From Candidatus Babelota bacterium (lineage in GTDB: Bacteria > Babelota > Babeliae > Babelales > Vermiphilaceae), in assembly GCA_026388985.1 (NCBI GenBank), contig JAPLIS010000002.1, positions 1-64,000 of the forward strand: a stretch of 64,000 nt of DNA, in the 5' to 3' direction. Positions 37,533 through 46,623 of the stretch are shown one piece after another. Positions within the stretch are counted from its first letter, which is position 1. Each line of letters starts with the position of its first letter. Made by a program: the position numbers and the translations under genes. The notes under the pieces were generated by a model. The model was not told the DNA's origin and ran no database searches. It was given only the letters and a program-made list of their open reading frames with translations.

Positions 37533-37568
37533 AAAAAGCCTTCCTCATATCGGAGGGCTTTTTCTGTT
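37533..37568 (+). terminator. Rho-independent terminator
   Basis: aaaaagccttcc pairs with ggagggcttttt (one G-T pair), loop of seven, followed by a short T-rich stretch, 37 bases after the stop of the third ankyrin-peptidase gene. Confidence 0.8.
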
Positions 37569-37754
37569 TTCACATTAATAGATGTTGAGATTAAAAAAGC
37601 ATAACCAAAACTGTTGATTGTCTATTTTTTGATTGCATTTTATTGGGCACCAAAGAGCTTATTCTTGTTTGATGGTTGTTTGCTTTGTACACTTACTATT
37701 CTATCTGCTCGTGGAGGCGCATTGTAGTAACATTTTAATATAGGGGGTTTTATA

Positions 37755-38714
37755 GTGGCTCATAAGTACATTCGCTACCCCTTTGGGGCATTAGTTATTT
37801 TTAGTAGCATTGCATTACTGTCACTCTGTGTGCTTATTTTTTTACCACATAAAACTATCCGTCAACCGGGACGATTATATGTTGTATGTACCACGGGGAT
37901 AGTAGCAGATATGGTTGCACGTATAGGGGGAGATTGTGTATGTGTTGATGCGTTAATGGGCCCCGGTGTTGATCCACACTCATATCGGGCACGAGAATCT
38001 GATATGCATAAATTAGCGCAAGCTGATATTATTTTTTATCATGGCTTGCACTTAGAGGGTAAAATGGCCTCAGTGTTTGAGCAGATGAATTGTGACGTGA
38101 CAGATATGGTAAATGTTTCAGAAGATATTCCAAAAGATTTTTTACGTAGAGTTGAAGGTGAATCGGTCTGTGATCCGCATGTATGGCATGAGGTGAGGTT
38201 GTGGCGGTATGCAGCAGCTTGTGTTGGTAATGCATTGGCAGCAAAAGATTCTGTTAATAAAAAAGTATATGAAACAAATGCGGATGCATACCTAACAGAT
38301 TTAGATGATCTTGATGCGTATATTCGCACTCAAGTGGCCTTGGTGCCACTAAAGCAGCGTATTTTAATTACTGCCCATGATGCGTTTAGTTATTTTGGTC
38401 AGGCGTATGGTTTTGAGGTGGTTGGTTTGCAGGGTATTAGTACTGATTCAGAGATTAGCACGCATGATATTCGCCGGGTTGTTGATGTTATTATTGCCAA
38501 TAATGTACCAGCTCTTTTTCTTGAATCACTTATACCGCAGCGGACAATTCAGGCTGTTAAAGATGCGGTGAATGCGCGGGGCAAGCAGGTGGCAGTTGGT
38601 GATGAGTTGTATTCAGATGCGCTGGGGGATGCGGCAAGTGGTGCTGATACGTATATTAGTATGATTAAGCATAATGTTGATGCGTTGGTGCGTGCGCTTG
38701 GGGATGCAGGGTAG
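37755..38714 (+). CDS. troA: Metal ABC importer binding protein, TroA/ZnuA family
   Basis: The 319-residue protein has an N-terminal anchor and the cluster A-I fold. Probable ligands are His in GVDPHSY and DPHVWHE, His in ITAHDAFSYF, and Asp in the GDELYSDAL segment, i.e. a His3Asp site as in TroA (Zn or Mn). The start is GTG with taggggg upstream. It heads a four-gene operon with ATPase and two permeases, the troABCD order, hence the symbol; zinc versus manganese is not decided. Confidence 0.87.
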   Translation: MAHKYIRYPFGALVIFSSIALLSLCVLIFLPHKTIRQPGRLYVVCTTGIVADMVARIGGDCVCVDALMGPGVDPHSYRARESDMHKLAQADIIFYHGLHLEGKMASVFEQMNCDVTDMVNVSEDIPKDFLRRVEGESVCDPHVWHEVRLWRYAAACVGNALAAKDSVNKKVYETNADAYLTDLDDLDAYIRTQVALVPLKQRILITAHDAFSYFGQAYGFEVVGLQGISTDSEISTHDIRRVVDVIIANNVPALFLESLIPQRTIQAVKDAVNARGKQVAVGDELYSDALGDAASGADTYISMIKHNVDALVRALGDAG

Positions 38715-38846
38715 TTTTTTCTTTTGTGTATTGCAATTACATTCATGATACCTATATATAGGAGTATATGTATACTGTATCAGTAAGCAGTAGTTGAAAT
38801 GTGATGGGAATGGTAATTAAATATACAGGTATATTAAAGGCTTAAA

Positions 38847-39608
38847 ATGAACAGTGTAGTATCAGCAGTGTCGGTAAAAAATGTAACGGTTATGTATCAA
38901 GATACCGTCGCATTGCATAGCGTATCAGTTGAAGTTCCTGTTGGATCATTACTTGCTATAATTGGTCCTAATGGAGCGGGCAAAACCACTTTTATGAAAT
39001 CTATTTTAGGCTTATTGCAGCCAATTGCGGGCACTATTTCTATTTTTGGTAGCACCCTTAACCAACAGCGAAACAAGGTTGCTTATGTGCCACAACGCAT
39101 GAGTGTTGACTGGGATTTCCCCATTAACGTCTATGATGTGGTTATGATGGGGCGGTATGGTAAGTTGGGTTGGTTGCGCAGGCCAGGGGCAGAAGATAAG
39201 CGGTGTGTATTAGAAGCGCTTGAGCAGGTTGATTTGCAAGCGCATGCATATAAGCCAATTGGTCAGCTTTCTGGTGGTCAGCAGCAACGGGTATTTTTTG
39301 CCCGTGCTTTGGCCCAACAAGCAGAATTATATTTACTTGATGAGCCGTTTGTTAATATTGATGGAGCAACAGAACATACATTGGTGTGTATATTGCAAGA
39401 ACTGACTCGGCATGGTAAAACGGTTCTCGTTGTCCATCATGATTTGCACACGGTACGTGCCTATTTTGAAAGCGCCCTGCTGTTAAATGTCCAAGTGCTA
39501 GCCCAGGGTTCTGTTGATCAGATAATTACCCCTGCATGTTTGCAACGTGCCTATGGGGGTCGGTACAGTGGGCCAGCGCAAGAGAAGGATAGTCTAGTAT
39601 GGCGTTAG
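38847..39608 (+). CDS. troB: Metal ABC importer ATP-binding protein
   Basis: The 253-residue ATPase has Walker A GPNGAGKTT, Q-loop VPQRMSVDWDFP (the W.FP variant typical of metal importers), signature LSGGQQQR, Walker B LYLLDEPFVNID and H-loop VVHHD. Its end overlaps the next gene by ten bases. It energises the importer encoded by the flanking genes. Confidence 0.93.
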   Translation: MNSVVSAVSVKNVTVMYQDTVALHSVSVEVPVGSLLAIIGPNGAGKTTFMKSILGLLQPIAGTISIFGSTLNQQRNKVAYVPQRMSVDWDFPINVYDVVMMGRYGKLGWLRRPGAEDKRCVLEALEQVDLQAHAYKPIGQLSGGQQQRVFFARALAQQAELYLLDEPFVNIDGATEHTLVCILQELTRHGKTVLVVHHDLHTVRAYFESALLLNVQVLAQGSVDQIITPACLQRAYGGRYSGPAQEKDSLVWR

Positions 39609-40477
39609 ATTATACATTACTAGTGGTGCTGGCAGGAATTAGCATGGTTGGTTTACTGGCAGGCGTGCTGGGGGTGTTTGTATTATTGCGGGGACAAAGC
39701 CTTTTGGGTGATGCCATTTCACATGCAGCGCTACCAGGAATAGCACTCGCCTTTTTAATAACACATAGCAAAAGTCAACTGATATTACTTGTGGGGGGAG
39801 CGTTTTCTGGTGCGATTGGTATGGTGTTGGTAACGTTGGTTACCACACAAACACGTCTCAAAAAAGATGCGGCGCAGGGGATGGTTCTTTCAATTTTTTT
39901 TGGTCTTGGGTTGGTATTATTAACTGTAATTCAAAAACAGCCTATTTCTAATCAATCAGTACTTAATAAATTTTTATTTGGTAACGTTTCAACGTTGTTG
40001 TATACCGAATTATATGCTATAGCGGCAGTGAGCGTGTCTGTTTTGTTTTGCATAAAACTTTTTTGGAAAGAGCTTATAGCGTATTCATTTGACCCTTTGT
40101 ATGTGCAAGCTATCGGTTTTGGGCAGAAGACCCTTACCCTTCTTCTTTCTAGCATGTTATTGCTTGCTATTGTGGTTGGACTGCAATCGGTGGGGGTTAT
40201 TCTTATGAGTACTATGCTGATAGCGCCAGCGGCAGCAGCGCGTCAATGGACATCTTCTGCGCGTGCTATGGCACTGCTTTCTGGTTTTTTTGGGGCATTT
40301 TCAGGTGTGGTAGGAGTGTTTTTCAGCAGCTCTATACCAGGTATGCCTACCGGGCCCATGATTGTGGTGGTGGCAAGTGGTATAGCCTTTATATCATTGG
40401 CAGGAGCGTCATATGGTAATAGGTTATATGCGTGGGGGCGTGCAAAAATAAGAGCATTGAGGGGAAAAATATCATGA
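39599..40477 (+). CDS. troC: Metal ABC importer permease, first
   Basis: The 292-residue ABC-3 family permease has about eight or nine membrane segments with family motifs LLRGQSLLGDAISHAALPG, KKDAAQGMVLSIFFGLG and SVGVILMSTMLIAPAAAARQ. It overlaps the ATPase gene by ten bases and the next permease by an ATGA junction. The pair probably forms a heterodimeric channel. Confidence 0.92.
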   Translation: MALDYTLLVVLAGISMVGLLAGVLGVFVLLRGQSLLGDAISHAALPGIALAFLITHSKSQLILLVGGAFSGAIGMVLVTLVTTQTRLKKDAAQGMVLSIFFGLGLVLLTVIQKQPISNQSVLNKFLFGNVSTLLYTELYAIAAVSVSVLFCIKLFWKELIAYSFDPLYVQAIGFGQKTLTLLLSSMLLLAIVVGLQSVGVILMSTMLIAPAAAARQWTSSARAMALLSGFFGAFSGVVGVFFSSSIPGMPTGPMIVVVASGIAFISLAGASYGNRLYAWGRAKIRALRGKIS

Positions 40478-41394
40478 CACTGTTTCAGGTATATATTTTA
40501 TGTATCGCGATACTTGTTTCATGCGCTGCCACATTGCCGGGGGTATTTCTTGTATTGCGAGGCGTGGCTCTTATGAGTGATGCTATTAGCCACGCGCTAT
40601 TACCAGGCATTATTATTATGTTTTTGTTGGTACATAGGCTTGATTCACCACTATTGTTAATAGGCGCAACTCTGGCAGGTATGCTTACGGTGGTATGCAC
40701 CGAGCTCTTAATTAATACCAATCGAGTTAAAAAAGACACCGCCATAGGGTTAGTGTTTCCTCTTTTTTTTGCCGGGGGAGTAATTCTTATACATGTGTAT
40801 GCGCGTAATATACATATAGATACAGATATGGTGTTATTGGGAGAAATTGCATTTGCTCCCTTTAATAGATTATGTATAGGAGGCCATGATTGTGGGCCCT
40901 ATGCTCTCTGGTTGCTGACATGTATTGTTATAGCGAATAGTTTATTTATTGGCTTATGCTATAAAGAGTTAAAAATGGTTGCATTTGATCAAGAAAGTGC
41001 ACAGGTGTTAGGCGTTAATCCTTCATTTTTCCACTACACTCTCATGTTACTGACAAGTATCACCGTGGTGGGAGCGTTTGATATAGTGGGATCAATTGTG
41101 GTTGTAGCTTTAACCATTACACCGGCAGCTACCGCCTATTTATTAACCGATACGTTAGAGCACATGATAAGTATGAGTCTTGTTGTTGCATGCACATCGG
41201 CAATAAGTGGCTATACGTGGGCTTATATAAGTGATATTTCTATTGCGGGGGCTATAGCAACCATGAGTGGTGTCTTTTTTGTGGGGGTATTGCTGTGTGC
41301 GCCACATAAGGGGATTTATTCGCGTATGCGAGCTCATAAAAAGGCACGACAAAAGATTCTTGCCGGCTTAGAAAGCGAGTCGGATGCACCGTAA
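40474..41394 (+). CDS. troD: Metal ABC importer permease, second
   Basis: The protein has 306 residues from ATG 40474, which overlaps the previous stop as ATGA with gagggg upstream; a longer frame from 40432 lies within the previous gene. ABC-3 motifs: LRGVALMSDAISHALLPG, RVKKDTAIGLVFPLFFAGG and DIVGSIVVVALTITPAATA. It has a hydrophilic, basic C-terminus. It is the last gene of the importer operon. Confidence 0.92.
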   Translation: MTLFQVYILCIAILVSCAATLPGVFLVLRGVALMSDAISHALLPGIIIMFLLVHRLDSPLLLIGATLAGMLTVVCTELLINTNRVKKDTAIGLVFPLFFAGGVILIHVYARNIHIDTDMVLLGEIAFAPFNRLCIGGHDCGPYALWLLTCIVIANSLFIGLCYKELKMVAFDQESAQVLGVNPSFFHYTLMLLTSITVVGAFDIVGSIVVVALTITPAATAYLLTDTLEHMISMSLVVACTSAISGYTWAYISDISIAGAIATMSGVFFVGVLLCAPHKGIYSRMRAHKKARQKILAGLESESDAP

Positions 41395-41416
41395 ATTGGA
41401 GTGATTTTTATTATGT

Positions 41417-41468
41417 ATGGTTAAAATCCAAATATAATAAATGGTTTCATGGTCAAAATCCAAACATA
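41417..41468 (+). repeat. Short direct repeat
   Basis: atggttaaaatccaaatata (41417) and atggtcaaaatccaaacata (41449) differ at two positions and are 32 bases apart. They lie in the gap between the importer operon and the convergent GNAT gene. Significance unknown. Confidence 0.5.
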
Positions 41469-41527
41469 CTTACACTATAGTATACCATTTTATATTTTTG
41501 GTATGGTTTTTAATAGAGATTGAAGAT

Positions 41528-42262
41528 TCAATTTTTACACCATTTGGTGTCAGTTGTTTCTGAAGATGAACGTATAATTTTAAAGCCAAATGCATGATAG
41601 AAGCGAGATAAGGGGATATTGTTTTTGATATCGTCTGTTGTTAGCAGGGTTATATTTCGTACTGATCGCGCAGAGCAGTCATTGAGCGCTGCTTGTAAAA
41701 GAGCGCTTCCAATACCCTTTTTTTGGTACTTATTATGTACAGCAAGACAGGTAATTTCTGCATAGAGAGCATTGGGGCAATAGTCATGGATGGTGTATTG
41801 ATGCCATGATTCAGATGCGCTAAAAATTGTATAACTTATAAAGCCAACAGCGACTCCATCAATGCAATATACTTGTGTGGTAAATCCAGGATCTGTAAAG
41901 GCGGGAAGTATCTGATGGGTTAAGGCGAGTTGATAGATTTCTTTTGTTTGCATGCCTTTAAAGTCAGCAGCGTCGCGAGTTATGTTTACTAGCTGAGGTA
42001 TGTGTTGGAGTGCAATTTCTGATAAAGCAGCGCTGTCTTCAGGGCTATAGTTTCTAATGTTATTATTTTTTTGAGCTAGTGTATGCTGGTTTTTGAATCC
42101 AATGGATTTCAGTAAATCCTGTATTGGTCGTAATATAAGGTGTGTTACTTGTGTAAATAGGCTTGATTGTATTGGTTTTTTGATGGAAGCGGCAAAGCTC
42201 GGTGTCATGTTTGCAAGCAATAGTATCAATAACACAAGCAATCTATTTTTATTTTTTATCAT
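41528..42262 (-). CDS. Exported GNAT-family acetyltransferase
   Basis: The 244-residue protein has a clear signal peptide (LLVLLILLLANMTPSFAA). The C-terminal GNAT domain has EITCLAVHNKYQKKGIGSAL, the acetyl-CoA pyrophosphate loop being Q-K-K-G-I-G, then SRFYHAFGFKII. GNAT enzymes acetylate amines with acetyl-CoA, which is cytoplasmic in bacteria. An exported member therefore suggests action inside a host cell or a non-acetylating use; this is inference. The acceptor is unknown. Confidence 0.82.
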   Translation of the reverse strand: MIKNKNRLLVLLILLLANMTPSFAASIKKPIQSSLFTQVTHLILRPIQDLLKSIGFKNQHTLAQKNNNIRNYSPEDSAALSEIALQHIPQLVNITRDAADFKGMQTKEIYQLALTHQILPAFTDPGFTTQVYCIDGVAVGFISYTIFSASESWHQYTIHDYCPNALYAEITCLAVHNKYQKKGIGSALLQAALNDCSARSVRNITLLTTDDIKNNIPLSRFYHAFGFKIIRSSSETTDTKWCKN

Positions 42263-42865
42263 GAATTGGGCTCGCTTTTTTGCTGAGTGGGTAACAGTAT
42301 ATAAGGTCAGTATAGCATGTTTTTTGAAATAAGTGTGAAGTAGTGCCCATATGCTTGGCTTTTTTTTCTATGAGTAACTTTTTTATGGGTAACTTTTTTT
42401 ATGCGTACCAGTGCTTTTTGAATAAGGGCCCCATTGGGGGTGGCTCTGGCAGGGCAGGTGAAAAAAAGTCAAACACTATGTTTTTGCGGACCATTATGCT
42501 AATTTAATATCTGATGTTAAATTAGCATAATGGTAGAGATTTGATCGGCTTTGCGGTTCTTGTTAGTGGGGAAAACGTGGGGCTTGGTAACTCTTTTTAA
42601 GAGCCTAATAGCTATTTTGCAAGACTATTGCAGAATATTTTCAAGTTTCACTAAAAAATAACGTTTATGAGGATTTTTTGTTAGGTGGGTAATGTGCCTT
42701 TAACTTCTTAAATATTATTAAAGGAGAAATAAGTATCTTTGTAAAAGCGGAAAAATAGTGAACGTATTTTGCTTTTTTTGTGATAGTGCGGTATCTTTTT
42801 AAGTGAAATGGGTTATAGATACAAAAATACCCTAAAAATTATATTGATTTATACAAGGATTTACG
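42263..42865. other. Long intergenic region with an 18-bp palindrome
   Basis: No credible gene is seen in 600 bases. Contents: two near copies of atgRgtaactttttt (about 42371-42400), a GC-rich patch (gggccccattgggggtggct, about 42428) unlike its surroundings, and a perfect 18-bp stem (42490-42507 with 42517-42534). The stretch before rpmF may hold its promoter and possibly an unrecognised structured RNA. No known RNA family motif was found. Confidence 0.45.
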
Positions 42866-43129
42866 ATGCCAGTACCTAAGCGTAAGCGCTCCAGAGCGCG
42901 GCGTGATAGCCGTTTTGCTAATAAAGGAATGAAAGTTCAATCTATTACCGGATGCTTGAACTGCAAAGCACCAATAGCTACCCATCAAGCATGTAAAGGC
43001 TGTGGCTTTTACAAAGGGGTAAAAGTGTTACGCACTAAAGATGATCGTTTAGTTGACCGTGCACATGTACGTCAAGCAAAAATGGCTAATCAAGCAGAAA
43101 AAAACCCGAGCGCAGTAAATAACGACTAA
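42866..43129 (+). CDS. rpmF: 50S ribosomal protein L32
   Basis: The N-terminus MPVPKRKRSRARRDSRFA is diagnostic, followed by the zinc-ribbon cysteines CLNC and CKGCGFY. At 87 residues it is longer than the usual 56-65: the extra basic tail begins after YKGVKVL. It heads a plus-strand cluster with a TPR protein, gltX, a fabD relative and acpP, reminiscent of the classical rpmF-plsX-fabHDG-acpP locus. Confidence 0.95.
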   Translation: MPVPKRKRSRARRDSRFANKGMKVQSITGCLNCKAPIATHQACKGCGFYKGVKVLRTKDDRLVDRAHVRQAKMANQAEKNPSAVNND

Positions 43130-43245
43130 CTCATTATGCTTCTTTATCTTTTTGCACAAGTATGTTACGGTTCTTCTTGGAAAATCATTTTTCCCTATGA
43201 AGAGTGTTAAACGTATTTATATTTTATTATACGGAGTTTAAGATA

Positions 43246-43950
43246 ATGGCGCTAAACAATATGTTTGACGTAAGTAATAAATTTTTTGTGCATAAAGGTT
43301 TTGTAAGTAAGCCTATGCTGTATGTTTTACAAATAGCAGGCGTGGGAGTTTTATTGTCTGGATGTTTTGTTGGGTATCGAGCATATTCCTTACATCGAGC
43401 ACAAGCTGCACAGCGACGATTTTCAGATGAGATGGTGCATTATATAAATGCTGCTCAGGAAAAGCCGGGTAGTCATAATTGGAATATGGTAGCAGGAATT
43501 TTTGAAGAAGGTGCGAATGAGTATGCAAATACCTCATTGGCGCCTTTTTTTGTTGCCTATCAAGCGCAAGCTTTGTTAAAAGATAACAAGTTAGCTGAAG
43601 CATCAAAAGCAATGGACCGTGCGGTGAGTTTGATGTCTCATACTAATCCTTTTTATTATACCTATGCGCTTAAAAGTGTATTGATGGGGCTTGATGTAGC
43701 AGAGGCAGAAAACCGTTCTACCGATGAACTGGAAAAAAAACTTGTTGAACTAGCGAATAATAAAGAGAATCAGCAACGAGATGAAGCTCTTTATTACTTA
43801 GGTCGTTATTATCTGTATAAAAATAATCTATCTCAAGCACGTACTGTTTTAGAAGAATTAATTAGCTTGGAAAATACAAGTAAAGATCCTCGAGCAGTAA
43901 GTCCATGGGCTAACCAAGCAGAGCTATTGATTAAACAGATTGTGGCATAA
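43246..43950 (+). CDS. Membrane-anchored TPR-like protein (YfgM-type layout)
   Basis: The protein has 234 residues from ATG 43246 (cggag upstream; a longer frame from 43204 has no site). One transmembrane segment (MLYVLQIAGVGVLLSGCFVG, about 25-45) is followed by helical repeats of TPR type (APFFVAYQAQALLKDNKLAEA, ALYYLGRYYLYKNNLSQA). This layout matches YfgM/TPR_21 proteins, which assist at the Sec translocon, but sequence alone supports only a TPR scaffold. gltX starts two bases after its stop. Confidence 0.75.
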   Translation: MALNNMFDVSNKFFVHKGFVSKPMLYVLQIAGVGVLLSGCFVGYRAYSLHRAQAAQRRFSDEMVHYINAAQEKPGSHNWNMVAGIFEEGANEYANTSLAPFFVAYQAQALLKDNKLAEASKAMDRAVSLMSHTNPFYYTYALKSVLMGLDVAEAENRSTDELEKKLVELANNKENQQRDEALYYLGRYYLYKNNLSQARTVLEELISLENTSKDPRAVSPWANQAELLIKQIVA

Positions 43951-43952
43951 AG

Positions 43953-45389
43953 ATGAAACAAGCTTCTGTTCGTGTTCGCTTTGCTCCTTCTCCTACTGGT
44001 CATTTACATATTGGTAGTTTACGTACCGCTCTTTTTAATTGGTTATTTGCGCGTCACTATAAGGGTGTTTTTTTATTACGTATTGAAGATACCGATTTAG
44101 AACGCTCAAAACAGGAATATACTGAATCTATTTTAGATGCATTTGCGTGGGTTGGCATAGTTTCTGATGAACCTATTGTTATTCAGTCTGAGCGTATAGC
44201 CGAGCACACAAAAATTATAGAGACATTGCTTGCCTCTGGTAAAGCATATCGTTGTTATTGCACGCCAGAGCAGGTTGTTGCTCGCTATGAAAAGAATAAT
44301 CCAGGTGATGCCTTTGTAAAGTATGATGGTTTGTGCCGTTCGTTAAAAAATCACCCGCAGGATGTTCCCTCTGTGGTTCGTTTTGCATTGCCAGTTGATC
44401 GTCAAGAAGTTGTATTTGAAGATCTTATTTGTGGTCGCGTTTCTTTTCATATCAATCAGCTTGATGATTTTATTATCGCTCGCTCTGATGGCAGGCCCAT
44501 GTATAATTTTGTGGTGGTTGCCGATGATGCTTTTATGGATATTACCCATATTATTCGTGCACAAGAACATCTTATTAATACGCCAAAGCAGATTTTGTTG
44601 TATGAAGCATGTGGTTATTCTGTACCACAATTTGCTCATGTTTCATTAATTTTGGGGCCCGGTGGAGATAAATTAAGTAAACGTGATGCAGCAACTTCAG
44701 TTCTTGATTATAAAAAAGAGGGGTATCTGCCAGAAGCTCTTTTAAACTATTTGGCACGTTTGGGTTGGGCACATGGTGATCAGGAAATTTTTAGTAGTGC
44801 CGAACTTGTTAGTTATTTTTCACTGGATCATGTGGGCAAAAAGGGCGCCATATTTGATGCAGCAAAATTGCAATGGGTTAATGCGGTTTATATGCGTAAG
44901 ATGGCAGCTGCAGATCTGTATACCTATGCTCTTAGCTGTTTAGATACAAGAGCGCAGGAGAAACTTAAAAAATATCATGCTACCAATAGGCAGCAATTAT
45001 ATGCGATCATAGATTTGTATAAAGAGCGTGCTCATATGGTTAAAGAACTTATGGATATGGTGTTATTAGTATGTGAGGGGCCTTTAGAGTACAATGCTCA
45101 AGATTTAGTAGCTTGGATTGCTCCTGAAACAGAACAGTATCTTAAAGAGCTTATAGTGAGTTATACGGACTGTGTTCAGTTTGATTTAGAACAGGTAAAG
45201 CATGTGGTCAAGCATTTAGCGCATAGGCATGGGTTAAAATTAGTACAACTCGCGCAACCAATACGTATTGCATTGCAGGGAAGTAGCTCTGGTCCCGGTG
45301 TTTTTGAGTTGTTGTTGATACTCGGCAAACAAGAATCAGTAAGAAGAATGCAGATATTGTATGATAATCTGCAGAATAAAGCGCTCTAA
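43953..45389 (+). CDS. gltX: Glutamyl-tRNA synthetase
   Basis: The enzyme charges tRNA-Glu (and possibly tRNA-Gln) with glutamate. The 478-residue class I synthetase has the HIGH motif as FAPSPTGHLHIGSLRTALFN and the KMSKR motif as DKLSKRD (about residue 245), plus the family LLRIEDTDLERSK. Length and order are normal. It is tightly packed with the TPR gene before it and the fabD relative after it. Confidence 0.96.
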   Translation: MKQASVRVRFAPSPTGHLHIGSLRTALFNWLFARHYKGVFLLRIEDTDLERSKQEYTESILDAFAWVGIVSDEPIVIQSERIAEHTKIIETLLASGKAYRCYCTPEQVVARYEKNNPGDAFVKYDGLCRSLKNHPQDVPSVVRFALPVDRQEVVFEDLICGRVSFHINQLDDFIIARSDGRPMYNFVVVADDAFMDITHIIRAQEHLINTPKQILLYEACGYSVPQFAHVSLILGPGGDKLSKRDAATSVLDYKKEGYLPEALLNYLARLGWAHGDQEIFSSAELVSYFSLDHVGKKGAIFDAAKLQWVNAVYMRKMAAADLYTYALSCLDTRAQEKLKKYHATNRQQLYAIIDLYKERAHMVKELMDMVLLVCEGPLEYNAQDLVAWIAPETEQYLKELIVSYTDCVQFDLEQVKHVVKHLAHRHGLKLVQLAQPIRIALQGSSSGPGVFELLLILGKQESVRRMQILYDNLQNKAL

Positions 45390-45404
45390 AAAAAAGGAGT
45401 ATGT

Positions 45405-46358
45405 ATGAAAGTAGCGGTACTTTTTCCCGGATATGGCAGTCAATTTGTTGGTATGGGAAAAGAATTTTACAATGACAGTCGAATAGTGCAAGAATATTTT
45501 GAACTAGCTTCAAGTTGTTTGGATATTAATTTTACTAAGTTGTGCTTTGCTTCATCTGATATGGAATTAAGTAAGATGGGCAATGCCAATACAGCGCTTT
45601 TTTTAGTAGGTAGTGCTATTTGTGCTTTATTAAAAGATGCGCAGATTCCGTTTGATATGGTGGCTGGCTACAATCATGGTGAGTATACCGCATTATTTGC
45701 GGCAGATGGTATTAGCTTTCCGGATGGTTTGTATTTGCTCAATAAGCTGAGTGGCTTTTATCAAGATGTGCTTAATGACTCAGATATTCACGCCATGTTT
45801 GTTTCGGGTATTTTAACGCAAGAACTATCGGCAATGTGTGCCACAGCAGGAGTTGAAGGTGAGTATGTGTCCATTGCGCTTTATTGTACAAAAGTAGATC
45901 ATATTATTTCAGGCAGCATGATAGCGGTTGATAAAGTGAAAAAAATGGTTGCTCAACATGCACATGCAAAGACGCATAATACCAGTGTTGAATTGGGCTT
46001 GCATTCACCTCTTTTTAATGGGGTTGCGGATCAATTTAAGATGTATTTAGAAAAAGTGGATTTTAAAGACTTAGCTGTGCCTTTGCTGAGCTGCTCTGAT
46101 GGCAATCCCATTGTGCAAGGCATGGCAGTTAAGCATCATGTTATTGAACATATTAATAGCCCGGTTAGATGGGATAAAATTATGGAATCATGTGTCGAAT
46201 CAGATATAATTATTGAGGTTGGTCCAGGCACACAGTTGAGTGGTATAATTACCGGTATGTATCCAGAAAAAAAGGTAGTTTCAGTTAATAAGAGTGCAGA
46301 TATTGATACAATCAGGAATATGCTTAATTCTCATACAGATACTGGCATAGGACAATAA
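45405..46358 (+). CDS. FabD-like acyltransferase lacking the catalytic serine
   Basis: The 317-residue protein matches malonyl-CoA:ACP transacylase (FabD) along its length: FPGYGSQFVGMG at the start, GYNHGEYTAL in the nucleophile elbow, GLHSPLF and EVGPGTQLSGI. FabD normally has GHSLGEY, where Ser is the nucleophile; here that position is Asn90. The malonyl-binding Arg of FabD (E. coli R117) aligns with Leu115, while the catalytic His is kept (H200). The GQGSQ glutamine is Tyr. It is therefore unlikely to transfer malonyl by the known route. An aaggag site precedes ATG; acpP follows after 13 bases, so it may bind or regulate ACP. Not called fabD for this reason. Confidence 0.85.
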   Translation: MKVAVLFPGYGSQFVGMGKEFYNDSRIVQEYFELASSCLDINFTKLCFASSDMELSKMGNANTALFLVGSAICALLKDAQIPFDMVAGYNHGEYTALFAADGISFPDGLYLLNKLSGFYQDVLNDSDIHAMFVSGILTQELSAMCATAGVEGEYVSIALYCTKVDHIISGSMIAVDKVKKMVAQHAHAKTHNTSVELGLHSPLFNGVADQFKMYLEKVDFKDLAVPLLSCSDGNPIVQGMAVKHHVIEHINSPVRWDKIMESCVESDIIIEVGPGTQLSGIITGMYPEKKVVSVNKSADIDTIRNMLNSHTDTGIGQ

Positions 46359-46371
46359 ATAGGATAACAGG

Positions 46372-46623
46372 ATGATATCAGTCGAACAACAAGAAACATT
46401 TCATACAATTGTAGATATTATTGCAGCAACCTTACATATTGAAAAAGGCAGGATACACGTTTCTTCTACATTGCAAGATCTTGGAGCTGATTCTTTAGCA
46501 ATGGTAGAAATTATTCTTAAATTAGAAGAACAGTTTGGCATTGAAATAGATGATGAAAAAGCTGAGCACCTAACAAACGTGCAAGAGGTTCTGGATTATA
46601 TAAGCACGCTGAAAGGTTTATAG
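46372..46623 (+). CDS. acpP: Acyl carrier protein
   Basis: The 83-residue acidic helical protein has the phosphopantetheine site GADSLAMVE (Ser41). ACP carries acyl chains as thioesters in the cytoplasm. No fabH, fabG, fabF or plsX is present around it, so its partner pathway in this organism is unclear: lipid salvage, phospholipid acylation or lipid A-type acylation are possibilities. Its stop overlaps the stop of the convergent barrel gene by six bases. Confidence 0.93.
   Translation: MISVEQQETFHTIVDIIAATLHIEKGRIHVSSTLQDLGADSLAMVEIILKLEEQFGIEIDDEKAEHLTNVQEVLDYISTLKGL

Noticed and set aside
42428-42475. GC-rich patch considered as a signal recognition particle RNA or RNase P RNA
   Set aside because: It lacks the GGAA tetraloop helix of SRP RNA and the conserved core of RNase P RNA, and it is too short.
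45405-46358. Calling this gene functional fabD
   Set aside because: The nucleophile Ser and malonate-binding Arg are both replaced, so the annotated reaction cannot be assumed.
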